Below, piece by piece: positions 23,391 through 35,396 of a stretch of DNA of 64,000 nucleotides. The DNA is from Rhizophagus irregularis (lineage: Eukaryota > Glomeromycota > Glomeromycetes > Glomerales > Glomeraceae), in the NCBI RefSeq assembly GCF_026210795.1, contig NC_089432.1, positions 5,518,001 to 5,582,000 of the forward strand, read 5' to 3'. Numbering within the stretch: position 1 is the first letter of the stretch; the number at the start of each line of letters is the position of its first letter. Both the position numbers and the translations under genes were made by a program. Under the pieces are notes generated by a model that was not told the DNA's origin, searched no databases, and was given only the letters and a program-made list of their open reading frames with translations.

Positions 23391-23705
23391 TTAACCCATG
23401 CAAATAGTCATTACTGCAGAATAAATAAGAACCCAAGTTTTATTAAACATAATAAATAACAATAAGCTTTCACTAAAGCCCCTTTTTAATTTATTTAATT
23501 TATTTTGAGCATACTGATATCCTTGCCTAGAAGTTTTCTCATACCAATAATTTGCTATATTTATATTCTTTTTAATACCTTTTCCATATTCATACATTAA
23601 AGCAAGATTGTATTGGGCTAAAATCATTTCCTAAATTTGCTACTTTTTGATATAGTTTAAATGCCTTTTGTCTATCAATTAAGTTCCGATACCTTTTTCA
23701 TAATT
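23391..23705 (-). pseudogene. Sel1-repeat relic
   Basis: The minus strand reads D-R-Q-K-A-F-K-L-Y-Q-K-V-A-N-L-G-N, then after a frameshift A-Q-Y-N-L-A-L-M-Y-E-Y-G-K-G-I, A-N-Y-W-Y-E-K and Q-Y-A-Q-N-K-L-N-K-L-K. These are the last one and a half Sel1 repeats of a kinase-Sel1 gene such as that at 4566-6895. A stop replaces a codon upstream (G-T then TAA), and no further repeats or kinase exons precede it. Not functional. Confidence 0.7.
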
Positions 23706-23734
23706 TTATTTATATTTTATACCATACCGTCTTA

Positions 23735-24025
23735 CGTATTATACCTATTATTAGAAAAAAAAAATTCCTGAAAGATCTATAGCGATCTATCGGCATTATT
23801 AAAAATAAATCAGAGAATTTTATTTATACAATATCTGCCTTATGTATTATACGACCTATTGTTATTATTAGAAAAAAAAATTTAGAAAAATTTCTGAAAG
23901 ATTTTGTTATATCTATAACGATCTATTGGCATTATTAAAAAAAATCAGAAAATTTTATTTATATACTAATCTATTGTTATTTGTTATTATTAGAAAAAAA
24001 AAATTTAAAAAAAAAATTTCTGAAA
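23735..24025. repeat. tandem repeat, three degenerate copies of about 110 bp
   Basis: Three successive copies share attattagaaaaaaaaa, a tttctgaaag word, a cgatctat(c/t)ggcattatt word and ag(a)aaattttatttata. The third copy is truncated. It lies 3' of the Sel1 relic. Confidence 0.7.
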
Positions 24026-24513
24026 CTCTCGCCGTCTCGCCGTAATATTATTGTCCAATCTTAAACAAAGCATTGTTTATTAATATTTATTGATTTTTTT
24101 TTTTTTTTTTTGTAAAAATAAATTTTATTGAATACTCGAGTCTAAACTTTAGCTACTACCATCGAAATGTTAATTTTTTTCTTATTATAATAGACAACAT
24201 CAAAAAATTAAATAGTATACTAATTCATTAAATCAATATCTGATATACGGTATTTATACATTTAATAATTTGAATAAATTTATTAAAATTATTTAAATTA
24301 CAAACTAAGAATTTTTGTAAAACATTTACTACTCTAATCTTAGTGTTTAAATAATCCATGATAAATAAATAAATAAATAAATAAACGATAATAATTTAAA
24401 ATATAAAAAAAAAATATTGTTAATTTGATTCATCAAAAGACAATTTAAAATCCATCTAAAGATAAAAAATAGATTAATTATTTGCTTTATAAGGAAATTT
24501 ATATTTTTCTACT
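24026..24513. other. intergenic downstream of the kinase gene
   Basis: AT-rich with a t16 run near 24095 and (ataa)n near 24362-24384. No gene. Confidence 0.4.
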
Positions 24514-26699
24514 TTATTTTAAGAGCTTACCATCAGGAATTTCCAGTTCATCTTGTTCTTCTGAATGAAAGTTTGGATTATTATATACTTCGTCATCATC
24601 TGTAATAGATAAGTAAATAGAATTAAAACAATATTAAAATCATTCGTTATTACATAAAATTTTCACCTACCATCGACATATTTTTGAGTTTTCTCTTTTT
24701 CGTCATCTAAATTTTAAATAAAAGTCGCGTTTAATAAATTAAATTGATATAGTAACTTTATTTGTTAACTTACTATTTGACTTTATTTGCAACTTTTTAA
24801 ATAATTTAGATAATTTTTTACTACTATCTAAAAATTAAGATATAGAATTATTATATAAATCGATCTCGATTTGACGATAATTAAAATATATTACCTCTAA
24901 AAATAGTAATTACTTTTGATGATTTGCTACTATTCTGCTCATTTGATTTATTAAAGTCGTCAACTAAAATAAAAATCAATTATTAAACATCATTATATGA
25001 TAATTCAACGCTATAATGTTATTAAATACTTACTATTGTTAGGAATGTTAAAATCATACAATTTACTATGAAACACTATTAACAGTAAAATAAAGTATTT
25101 AAAGCTAAATTAGTATAGTAATCAAAAAATAGTAGATTATATGGTTATACCTTCTTGTTCTTCTATTATAATAAAAAGATAACATTAATAATGTATTTTG
25201 AAATAAATATATTGATTAATAAATATTATACACTTATACCTTCTGTTGCATTTCTTGGTTCAGGTAGATTTCCAAAGTTGTGAATTTTACTTGTAGATAA
25301 TCTGCTACTCGTATAATTTTCTTCTACTTTACTCATATCTAAATTATCCATTTCTGATTTGAATAATTCATCTGACATATTTTGATAATGTAAGTTAATA
25401 TCGTTTATTTTATTACAAAGTGTATTAGCGTCAGGTCTTTTTAATGGATCAGCATCCCAACATTCTTTCATTAAATTTTTATATTCTAATGGAGTTCCTG
25501 GCACAATTTTTGGCCTTATACCGTTAATAATATTCATTACAATATCATTTTCATGTTCATAATTTATAAATGGTGTTTGTCCAGATGAAATTTCCCACAT
25601 AAGAATTGCAATACTATAAATATCAGATGCAAAAGTATATTCTCTTCCAACAATAACTTCGGGTGCTATGTAAGGAAGATTTCCATATATACTTGTTGAA
25701 CATTTATCAGCAGGTCCACAAAATCCAAGATCACTAATAATCCATTGATCATTAAATTGTGAGTATAATATATTTCCAGAATGTAAATCTCTATGAATTG
25801 CTTTCTCTTTATGAATATAATAAAGTGCAAGAATTATTTCATAAGTAATATTAATTCTCTTTTTCCATGTAAGTTGATTATGATTTTGTTGTAAATATTT
25901 TCTTAAATCTATATCCATTTTCTCTATTACAAGCATATAATTTCCATTTGATGGATTTTGCGTTAAACCATAACATCGAACAACATCCGGCCATTTATTA
26001 CTTATAGTTAAATGTGATTTAGCCTAAAAGTCAATAATTTGTAAAAATACTAGTGCTAATACAAAAATTACAACAATTTTATAAAATATAGAATACAATA
26101 ATACAAACCTCTTCAAACCAACTTTGATTTGCACTTTCAACATTTTCTAATTTTTTAAGTATTATTTTAATGGTTCCACCTCTTTCTAATTGTTTTTTTC
26201 CAAAATTCCATTCATCATATCTTCCATCAACCCAATCTGCTGTATAAATTTCAGAAAACCCACCTTTTGTTAAATATTTAATATTTTCTAAATTACTATA
26301 TGGGATCCATTCAACTATTTTACTCGGCATGAGTGATTCCATTTGACATTTCTGTATTAAATTATCAATATCATCATTTCCAGATGTCCAATTTGAAAAA
26401 TCTTCTTTTAAATAATTTCGAACACAATATTCACAATATAATGTGGCTAAACATTCTTGCTTACAATTTTCACAAATTCTTTTTGTTCCTGAATTAAAAT
26501 TAACTTTATTCCGATCATAACCTTTAGTTATCCATCTTATTGCATAAGTTTTTTCATCATTTGTAAGAATTTTATCAGCAAGGACTGTTTGTTTTTGAAA
26601 TTCAAATTGTTTGTGTATATTATTGTAAATATTAGTATCTGTTAATGTTGTTGCTCTATTATTTGTTGCAAAAATTAATTCATATCGAAGGGTGGACAT
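24514..26699 (-). CDS. intact TKL-type protein kinase, eight exons
   Basis: Exons: 26699-26109, 26023-25240, 25162-25151 (12 nt), 25075-25034, 24963-24895, 24827-24774, 24706-24671, 24599-24514; they sum to 557 residues plus stop. The N-terminus carries a Cys-rich ribbon (C-E-N-C-K-Q-E-C, C-E-Y-C) typical of the Rhizophagus kinase family. The kinase domain follows: glycine loop L-T-K-G-G-F-S-E-I-Y, lysine I-I-L-K-K, catalytic loop H-R-D-L-H-S-G-N, a D-L-G in place of D-F-G as is common in this family, A-P-E-V, W-E-I-S-S-G and C-W-D-A-D-P-L-K-R-P. All catalytic residues are present, so it is probably an active Ser/Thr/Tyr kinase; substrate unknown. The tail (F-H-S-K-L-Y-D-F-N-I-P, K-K-L-S-K-L-F-K-K-L, acidic end D-E-L-E-I-P-D-G) is split into six small exons. 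Introns 2-7 are all phase 1, so exons 3-7 are symmetric. Confidence 0.87.
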
Positions 26700-27849
26700 A
26701 ATGTAATCAATAAGAAAGAAAGAATTAATGAATTATTTAAGTTCATTCACTTGATAAATTAGTAAAATGCAAATTGTTGATCAAAATTTCATGTTGTCCC
26801 ACATAAATTTTGGCGTAATATTTTACGCCTCATTACCAAAAAAAGAAAAATATTACTACCATTTACATATTTAGTATGATCAATAATTTACGTTTACGAA
26901 TATAATAAATTTGATAAACAAAAATCAATGATTGTTATTCAGTCTTAAAAAATCAATATAAAAAATAAAATAACAGATATTAAGTAATTTATATTCCAAA
27001 AATTTACTTGGATTTTTATTTTCATTTCTATTATTAAATTAAATTATATTACAATAAATTTAGTCATAAAAAAAAAAAATTCTTTTTACACAGTGTTTAA
27101 TTTTACTATAATAGGACTGAAGAATATATATAATGTTAGGACCTAATTTTGTAATAAATAAACTTACAATATAATTTTCCGGTAAGTCAAATTAAAAGTG
27201 ATTTATTGTAGGATTTTTTAATATAAAATCTTTTTATTTAATAAAATTCATTTTTTAAAAAATCTTTTTTTAATGAGAAATTTTTTTATAAAATCCATGG
27301 AAATTTTTTTATAAAATCCATGGAAATTTTTTAATAAAATCCATTTGAATTTTTGATATGGATTTTTGTTTGAGAAAACTAATGTGAGATTTTTTTTGAG
27401 AAATTTCTGCATCAAATAATCGATACATTCGGAAAATTTACAAAATTAATTTATTGTTGAAAAAGTTGTTTAATTGAAAAATCTTAAAATATTAATAAAA
27501 CAGAAATCGGCGGAATATTTATAGTTTATGAATCGTAAAAATGGAGCTGGAAATTTTTCATGTCCAAAAATATTAGGACGGAACAAAAGGTGGAAGAGTT
27601 CAAAAAGTATGTAGAGTTTACATTTTTAACGCATTTCGACATCACGAACTGTTTATTCACTCCTTTACGAACACGTAGATATAATTTTTTTCACGTTAGT
27701 GTATGCGTTGCCAAAAGTGTAAACCCAAAAAAGGCCAAGGAGGGTTAGGTGATAGCGCTTAAAAGGAAGAAATAACAGAGGTTTAGGACTACAAAAAGGA
27801 CGACTATTAGCTTTATTTTGAGGACTTTTTGCTCTTTGGATTTTTTCGG
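26700..27849. other. intergenic; short tandem repeat near 27285-27345
   Basis: No gene supported. At about 27285-27345 a unit of about 25 bp (ttttttataaaatccatgga) is repeated about three times. A 62-codon frame at 27560-27748 begins without ATG and has no recognisable feature. Confidence 0.4.
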
Positions 27850-27998
27850 TCTTTTGGAATTTTCGTTGCCTTGTTCTTGAATATTATTAAAATATTTATG
27901 TTCGTAATATTCAATTAATTTTTTGCAACATCATCTTCAATCCAATCAGTCCATTCATTTGAATTATCAGTAACTTTAATTTCAGAGTTATTAGACAT
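27850..27998 (-). pseudogene. 5' fragment of a kinase-Sel1 gene
   Basis: From the ATG at 27998 the frame reads M-S-N-N-S-E-I-K-V-T-D-N-S-N-E-W, then W-I-E-D-D-V-A-K, closely matching the start of the gene at 6895 (M-F-N-N-S-E-I-K-V-T-N-N-S-N-E-W). After one frameshift it continues L-I-E-Y-Y-E-H-K-Y-F-N-N-I-Q-E, then leaves the family exactly where the glycine loop should begin. A duplicated first-exon fragment only. Confidence 0.75.
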
Positions 27999-28246
27999 TG
28001 TTAAAGTAAAAGTATATAAAAAATTTTTCACCACAGAATTAAATTTTTATTTATTTATTTGTTTTATTGTGTTTTTAAATATACAGTATTACGAAGCTAT
28101 CTCGGATATTTCGGTATTAAAATTTCCATGGAATATATAAGAAATAAAATCTGCATAACGTTACATTTTTTCATTGCATATTACAGCCACACTTATCTAT
28201 TTATGAAATTTACTTTTTTAGTTAGCTTATTAATTTATTTATAGAG

Positions 28247-28687
28247 GTGATACACTTACTGCTGATCCCTCCGACCAAAATTTTAGCGGAAGGAAAAAGT
28301 GTTTTAAAGGAAAATTTATTAAGTAAACAAACGATAATAACATCAAAAATGGAGTCAGCGTACAATTTTACATGTATGTTTTTAAAAGATAGTAAAAACT
28401 TTATATTAGAAAATATTCGAAAATACGACTCGCAGAGATATAACGACGAACGGAGTAGAAGATAGTTTTATAGAGTCAATACGAAAGTCTACAGCAAGAC
28501 TACAAAGAACAACTACAAAAACGTTATTAATAAGTTGTGCCAGATCGTCCTTTGAGATATATTGAAAGACTTTCGAGCGACTGTGAGAGCTGCGGCAGGC
28601 ACGTGAGGAGATTAAGAAAGCAAAAGCACGACTTAAAAGAGAGCTTTATAGGGAAAGACAAAAGGTGGATAAGTTGAAACCATTATA
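28247..28687 (+). pseudogene. unidentified coding-like stretch
   Basis: Frames here look protein-like but are broken: a Lys/Ser-rich segment (A-E-G-K-S-V-L-K-E-N, R-K-Y-D-S-Q-R-Y-N-D-E-R-S) ends at 28465. Further on, one frame gives C-E-S-C-G-R-H-V-R-R-L-R-K and another the helical E-E-I-K-K-A-K-A-R-L-K-R-E-L. No ATG supports the start, and I recognise no family. Possibly an old gene or an element-encoded ORF. Confidence 0.25.
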
Positions 28688-29971
28688 ATGAACATTATCG
28701 CTGTTTTCAATTTAGTTGAAATGATCTGAAAAATGATAAAATACCGAAAACACTTGCATCACATGTTGAGCAACAATGATCAGCCAATGAAATTTAAACA
28801 CAATAATTTACTAAGTAAAAAAATGATTTCGCGTTCAAACGTTCAAAAGAAAAAATTTTATTATTATGCCTTTACAACTTTACAATGATTAGAAAATTTC
28901 ACCAACCAATTTAAAACAATAATCAGTTACTATTTTAATAAAAAATCAAATTACAGATAATTGAAATATTACAAAGTTTATATAATTAATAATTACGACG
29001 ATTTTTTTTTAAAAAAAATCTTAGTGTTCTGTAATTCAAATGATTCTTTAATTTTTGAAAGAAGAAACAAATCTTTTTCCTAATCACAATCCAAAAATTG
29101 CCCTAACACAAGTACCCAATGAATTTATCTATATGTAGCAAGCAACTACTGTGAAAAATAACCTAAAAGACATAATAAATAACAATTATATAAAAATAAA
29201 AAAAACTACATGCATATAAGAAAAAATATAAAAAAAAATTCAAAAAAGAAATAAAAAAAAGAAATAATAATAACATTAATAAATAAGCTGTGGCTGTTCA
29301 TACAGTGCTACGGAGGATGGAGAAAGTGAAATAATCAAAAAAAAGTTCTGATCAAAATTTAACTAACTTATACTTGCCGTCGGGATTAATTACGGCATAT
29401 GAAGCTCATAATGGCCGAAATGAAAGATAGGACTGAAAATTGTGAGTTGTAATAATAATTATGCAATGAATAAGAAGGATATTAGGATATTATAAATTAA
29501 ATAAAAAACATTTTTTATTGATAAATGTATTTTGTTCAAGTGTCAATAGTTATTTTCTGATTCAATTTATCCCTTCAAATGCCTGGATTATTATTGATTA
29601 ATAATACTGTATATTAGATTTTCCCTAGGACTAAGAGAGATAGCAGAATTTACTGATATAAAGAGTATTAAGAATATTGTTTCATTCTAATAAAATTTTT
29701 ATCGCATATTGTTCTGTATTGTGCCACATATAGGATAACACAAACACGATTTTCTATTCTATTTAAATGAAAAGGCTAATAATACTCCTATTATGGAAAA
29801 ATTAAGGGTACAAAATTACAAATATATAACCTACAGCTTATTTTTTTCTCACGAATATATTAATATAATATTGACTGGATTTTCTCCTCATATTTGAACT
29901 TGAAACTATATTCTATTATACTTTAGAAGAAAGAAATTTAAACTCTAATATTCTCTAAACTGTCGTTTCAA
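28688..29971. other. AT-rich intergenic
   Basis: No gene recognised. Homopolymer-rich, including a t8/a7 palindrome near 29002. Confidence 0.4.
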
Positions 29972-32218
29972 GATGTATTCCATTAATAATCTTCCTAAAA
30001 AATGTTACGCATGCTCTTCTTGCTCCTAAAGTAATCATACAAATATCTGTTCTATTTGTGAGCACTTTGAAGGACAACGCGAACAAGTATATTTAATTAA
30101 TATTTTACAATTCAATATAGCTTAAAAATCCAGGGCAATTTCTTGATAAAGACTTTGAGAATATGAAACAAGAAATAATTCTGTAAACTCTTTATCCCTA
30201 ATGAAAGAAGTACTGTATATATAATCTAGATGTTAAGAATATTGGATCTAATTCTGGTATAAATAGCTCAGAATCTCTTACATTAAAAGTTGTAATGTTC
30301 CCATATATTCATAATAACAAGGATTGTTACTATTGAAACCAGACTGTGAGTATATTATTTTTTCTAAATATAATCTTCAAATCTTTTATTAAATAAATTT
30401 ATTAACCCTTTGCTATCTATTTATTAGAATAAGTTAAAATTTTTTACTGATCTTGGTCTAATTAAAACAGTGACTTTTAATAAAAATTCACCAGCTGAAG
30501 AAGTTGAACGGATAGGGCTACAACTCAACGCAAAAGGCTGTATATTGGGCCAATGAATAAATACTCCATTACAAAATGAACATACATCATTGAATCCCCA
30601 ATTTTAACAAATCATAGAATACGTTCAGAAGTATTAGATTTACCAATTAATTTTCAATACACGGACTCATATATATCAATAATATCTCAAATTCTTATAA
30701 TATTGATACTAATATTGACAATAGAACAGTGAATAAATTCAGATATGGATTACTGAGTTCCCTCAACTTAGATATAATATTATTCAACTTGATACGACAT
30801 TTATTCAAATTAAAAGTATGGACCCTTGGAAAATGAGTGTGACGAATGAGAAGCTTTTACCGCAAGATCAATAATTTCTTGGATGAAAAGTATGTAAATA
30901 ATATGTAATTTTGGATCATTAATCAATAAAATAAATAATTTTTCTAATCTTAAACAAATCATTTACTGGTGGCATCTTTTAGAGAGCTAACTGCAACAAT
31001 TTGGCAACGAATTAAATCTCAAGATCTTTTGGTGGGAAGTTATTTAGATGATGATGAAGTTTTTTTATGCAACAAAATATAACGCTAATTGAATGGGCAA
31101 TATACTATGCATGAACCACCGGAAAATTGCTGTTTTGGTCATGGATCCATTTAGGATCTTGAATTCACCCTCAATATGCAATTGATGGAATGTATTTAGT
31201 AATGTGCTCAAATATTTTGCATAATCATATTCTATATATGTATCAACTTGTAAATTATATTAAGGAAACTCATAGAAATGAACGGCAAGAAGATATAAAA
31301 CACTGGATAGAATTTCATGGAATTGATGTAGGTATAATTTCAATTTTACAATTAATTATTAATAATTCTTATAATTAAAAATCAACAAATTGATGAAATC
31401 TTCTTGTATGATATAACTTTAGCAAACTTCATTATTGAATATGAAATTATTACAAAGCACTAAAAAAATTTTGAATTATTAAAAGAAGGATTTAATACTA
31501 TTGATCTTTAGAGATAGTATATTTTGAAAAAATGGCAATATTTATGTATTTCAAACTAATCACTTTAATGTTTATTATATTATTACTTAGGATTTCAAAT
31601 TATATAGCTGATCACGCATTGAAAAGAATTGTATCTTTTGTTATTTGACAAATTGAAATTACCATAGCAGAAATACATTTACAAAGATCATCTTGACGTC
31701 AAACTTTCAAATTGGTTAAAGCAATGGATTCGCTTGCAACCAATAAAAATTTCTGAAATCTTCTCTAGATTCATTACAGGAATAACTAGAATCCCTCCTT
31801 CCAAAAATATAAACAGTATGTATGTATAAGTTATTATCATTATTTACCAGAACATGTGCACGTTGTTTAATGTTAAATAAAACTTACAGAAAGATGAATG
31901 ACTTTTATAATGATTCAAAAGAATGTTTAGCTAATCTGATGATTTTCATCTTTTTTCATTATGAAATCCATCCATTGATAATGTACGCATATTTGGAGAC
32001 ATAATTTGCCTCACGCATCGGCGGAAGTATCTATTGAAAATGAAAAAAAAATAAATATAATAAAAATAAAAGAAAATACTATAAATAAAGAAATACAATA
32101 TAAACAAATTATAAAAAAAATATTTGATTTACAACAAGCAACTACGTCATTTCGCTTAGCAAATGCCTTGTTCAATAACTGTAATATCTTTGGAACGTTT
32201 ACTGCACATGTATGACAT
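29972..32218 (+). pseudogene. decayed multi-exon gene of unknown family
   Basis: Plus-strand fragments with convincing protein composition are separated by stops and shifts: K-C-Y-A-C-S-S-C and I-C-S-I-C-E-H-F (two CxxC pairs, near 29998-30065); F-F-T-D-L-G-L-I-K-T-V-T-F-N-K-N-S-P (30440); F-P-Q-L-R-Y-N-I-I-Q-L-D-T-T-F (30757); E-L-T-A-T-I-W-Q-R-I-K-S-Q-D-L-L-V-G (30985); M-C-S-N-I-L-H-N-H-I-L-Y-M-Y (31202) ending at a possible donor near 31330; Q-I-D-E-I-F-L-Y-D-I (31387); and a last 70-codon frame ending at 32217. The order suggests one old gene with a Cys-rich N-terminus. I do not recognise it and propose no function. Confidence 0.4.
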
Positions 32219-32741
32219 AACATTATCTTGTTGCTAAATAAGTGATTATTCTGTTAACATACTGATATGAAGCAAATGTAGATATACAGTACAGTACGTT
32301 CATTTTAGATATCGATATAGCAAACGAAAAAGATCGGTGTTCATTCCAACTTATTTATTGATCAATATTTTAAACCATAATTAATTCTATAATAGTAAAT
32401 ATTGACGGAGACGTGCTACTATTTCACAATTCAAATCAAATTATACAGGGTAATAAAATAATATGAAGTTTCTATTTATACACGGTATAGGCCTGCAGAT
32501 TGATTTTCATAAATTTTCCGGGCTTGGACTATTATTATTAATTCTGGTCAAAAATTCATATTAATTCTAGTCAAAATCTGTAATTTAAAATATAAGAATT
32601 TTAATTTTTTTTATGCACTTTAGATAATTTATTTCTTCTTCATCATATTGTATTGTAATTTATTAATTTTTCTGATAATTATGTATCATTATTTTTTTAA
32701 TTAAAATGTTGCGTTACAAAAAAAAGTATAAAAAAAAACTG
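32219..32741. other. intergenic, copy of the ctggtcaaaatt repeat family
   Basis: No gene. 32535-32590 holds two copies of an attctggtcaaaa(a)t word, part of a dispersed low-copy family in the window. Confidence 0.4.
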
Positions 32742-33570
32742 GCATGGTCTATTCGATATGCTACAACATTTTTATTGCTGGATATCATCTAATTTATTTA
32801 TTAAAATTTTTTCGCGAGAAAGAGTAAAGAGTAAAGACAAATGAACTATCAAACTATTAAACTATTAAATAAGTTTTTATTTTGTGTATGAATAGTTAAT
32901 TTATTTATTATTAGGCGCTTCGTTATTCAATATTACGGGATTATTGTTGTCATGTGCTACTGCGTGGCATTTATTATACCAATGAGATGAAACTAATAAT
33001 ATCACGTTATTTTAAAATTCAAGAAGAAAAGATATAACAAAATAAGTCAGTAATAAAAAAATAAATAAAAACTTTCTTATAAAATATATACATATTTTTT
33101 GAATTTAGCCAGTACTTACTTTCATATAATTTCGTGTTACATTGAAATCAGCAGTAGTTCAAATGGATTTTGGCTAGATTAAGTTATTAGTCTAAAAGTC
33201 GATCATCTTATTCAAGTCAATATTATGACACAGCGCTTAACCAAATGAAGACGAATTCGGCTTTAAAAAAACCCTTAATACCAAAGTTTTCGTTTTTTTT
33301 TCGTTAGTTTCATTTTTAATTTTTCTGTTATAATGACACTGATATTTAGTAGTAAAATTTAAATTTTATTTGGTAAGCAGGAGTTACAAAAATCTGAAAA
33401 TATTTATCTACACACAAAAATAATAAGAATATTTAACAAATAAAAAAAAATGATAATTTGATGTCTGATATATGATTCTATTCATACAATAAATACTGTA
33501 AAAAATAAAAATAGATACATTAATAAATACATTATGTTATGTAGTATATGAATATTAAAACATCATTAAT

Positions 33571-33756
33571 TTAAATAACATTAGCACCAGGACCAGGGTT
33601 AAGAGCCAATTTAACCCAATTCGAAGTCGTAATCCTGAACAATTTCATATATTGTATAAGTAATTTGTCGTTTTACATTATAGAACATTGATTGGTAGGA
33701 TTTATAGGAATAATGACAATTGGTTTGGTAATAACATCGGCATTTTTTGGATTCAT
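33571..33756 (-). CDS. spliced 47-residue micro-ORF, left arm copy
   Basis: ATG at 33756, a 42-nt intron (33676-33635, GTAAAA..TTCAG), and TAA at 33571-33573. Spliced, it encodes 47 residues beginning M-N-P-K-N-A-D-V-I-T and ending A-L-N-P-G-P-G-A-N-V-I. Unspliced, a TAA follows two codons into the intron region. The same frame, intron and length recur in the opposite arm (35211-35396). No signal peptide or known domain. Its claim to be real rests on conservation between the arms: five base differences in 186, two silent and the rest giving conservative I/V exchanges, with no indels although flanks carry them. A 42-nt intron is short. Confidence 0.35.
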
Positions 33757-34651
33757 TTTAGGTTTTTGTTTAATTAACGTTTTGATTTTGTGTTTGAAAA
33801 ATCCTTTTTTTTTAAAAAAAAAAATTGGTTTAAGTTTCTTATAGTTAATTGTATTTTAATTTCGTTCTTTTGAATCAAATAATTATTTGATGAAAGAAGG
33901 AATCAAGGATTAATCAAAGCATATTTATAACAAATCGTAGCAATAAAGAACTTTATTATTATAATGTTACAATCACATCATCATTATTAAAAAAATTGGC
34001 TGCCTATTCATAACTTTTTTACTATATAGTAATAATTATCCTTTCCCCTGATTCCGATAACCAATTTCGGTAATTGACTTTTCATCATATCTTTTAACAT
34101 AAGTAAATTTAAAATTAAGTTATTAAACAAGAATTTAATAATAGTAATGTCGGTTGATTTACACATTTATCATATTCATTATTAAAATTTAGTAATAGTA
34201 ATGTCGGTATTCAGTTCGAAAATATGTAAAAATTTGAATATTCGAAATTTCGAACATGAATTAAATAACCTAAAATTCCATAGTACGAGATTTAAAATAG
34301 GATAGTTTAATTCTTTTAATAGATATACATTATCTATGTTGCGTAAATGATTTTTATAACGTAACACTTGTTAATGACGTTAATGACTATGCAATATTTG
34401 GAGAATATTCAAAGATCGGAATTCAAATCTTTTTTTTAAAAAAGATTGTGTTACCAAAAATAAAAATTTGTTAACATATTGCGCTTCTCATATTATATCG
34501 ATAAACTTTATTTTTGTAAATTAGATAAATTAGATTGAATTTATTTTGTTTTTGTAATTTTTTTTAAAAAAAATTCAAAGTAATTAAAAATAATAAATAT
34601 ATTATCATTGAATTTTTTTTAAAAAAAATATTATCTAAAATATTCTTTAAA

Positions 34652-34858
34652 ATGAATGAAAGTGATGATCAGATTTTGCATAGTCATAAGCAATGGTGTT
34701 ACGTTACAAAAGTCACTACTCAATACAAATATGTATATTATCACCTGGCTACTAAGTGGTATTTAGGATTTTTTCCCGCAGGTTATAAACTTAGTATATC
34801 TGGGAAGATAAAAAGTTATTGTTTAGTATATAAATGGGTTATCATCCGAAATAACTAA
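34652..34858 (+). CDS. hypothetical 68-residue ORF in the loop of the inverted duplication
   Basis: ATG-started frame in the unique centre (M-N-E-S-D-D-Q-I-L-H-S-H-K-Q-W, later aromatic-rich Y-K-Y-V-Y-Y-H-L). It follows two t8/a8 palindromes. No family recognised, no splice sites obvious; may be chance. Confidence 0.25.
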   Translation: MNESDDQILHSHKQWCYVTKVTTQYKYVYYHLATKWYLGFFPAGYKLSISGKIKSYCLVYKWVIIRNN

Positions 34859-35210
34859 TAAACTAGACTATTTTAACCAATCATACTAAGGTTTAATTCA
34901 TGTTTGAAATTTCGAATATTCAAATGTTTATACCGACATTACTATTACTAAATTTTATAAATATGATAAATGTGTAAATCAACTGACATTACTATTATTA
35001 AATTCTTGTTTAATAACTTAATTTTTATATCGAAAGATACGAAGAAAGTCAATTACCGAAATTTGATGTATTATCTTATCAGAACTTAGGGGAAAGGATA
35101 ATCCTTGATTCCATCTTTCATCAAAACAACTGTTTCAAAAGAACGAAATTAAAAAAAGAAAAGGATTTTTCAGACAAAAACCAAAACGTTAATTTAAAAA
35201 AAATCTAAAA

Positions 35211-35396
35211 ATGAATCCAAAAAACGCCGATGTTATTACCAAACCAGTCGTCATTATTCCTATTAATCCTACCAATCAATGTTCTATAATGTAAAACGAC
35301 AAATTACTTATACAATATATGAAATTGTTCAGGATTACGACTTCGAATTGGATTAAATTGGCTCTTAACCCTGGTCCTGGTGCTAATGTTATTTAA
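35211..35396 (+). CDS. spliced 47-residue micro-ORF, right arm copy
   Basis: Mirror copy of the frame at 33756-33571: ATG at 35211, a 42-nt intron 35291-35332 identical to its partner, TAA at 35394-35396. It differs from the left copy by I-to-V (residue 13) and V-to-I (residue 34) exchanges and two silent changes. Function unknown; see the left copy for the argument. Confidence 0.35.

Noticed and set aside
32006-32223. Overlapping open frames on both strands at the end of the 30-32 kb relic
   Set aside because: The plus-strand frame lacks an ATG and is best seen as the last part of the decayed gene; the minus frame is its shadow.
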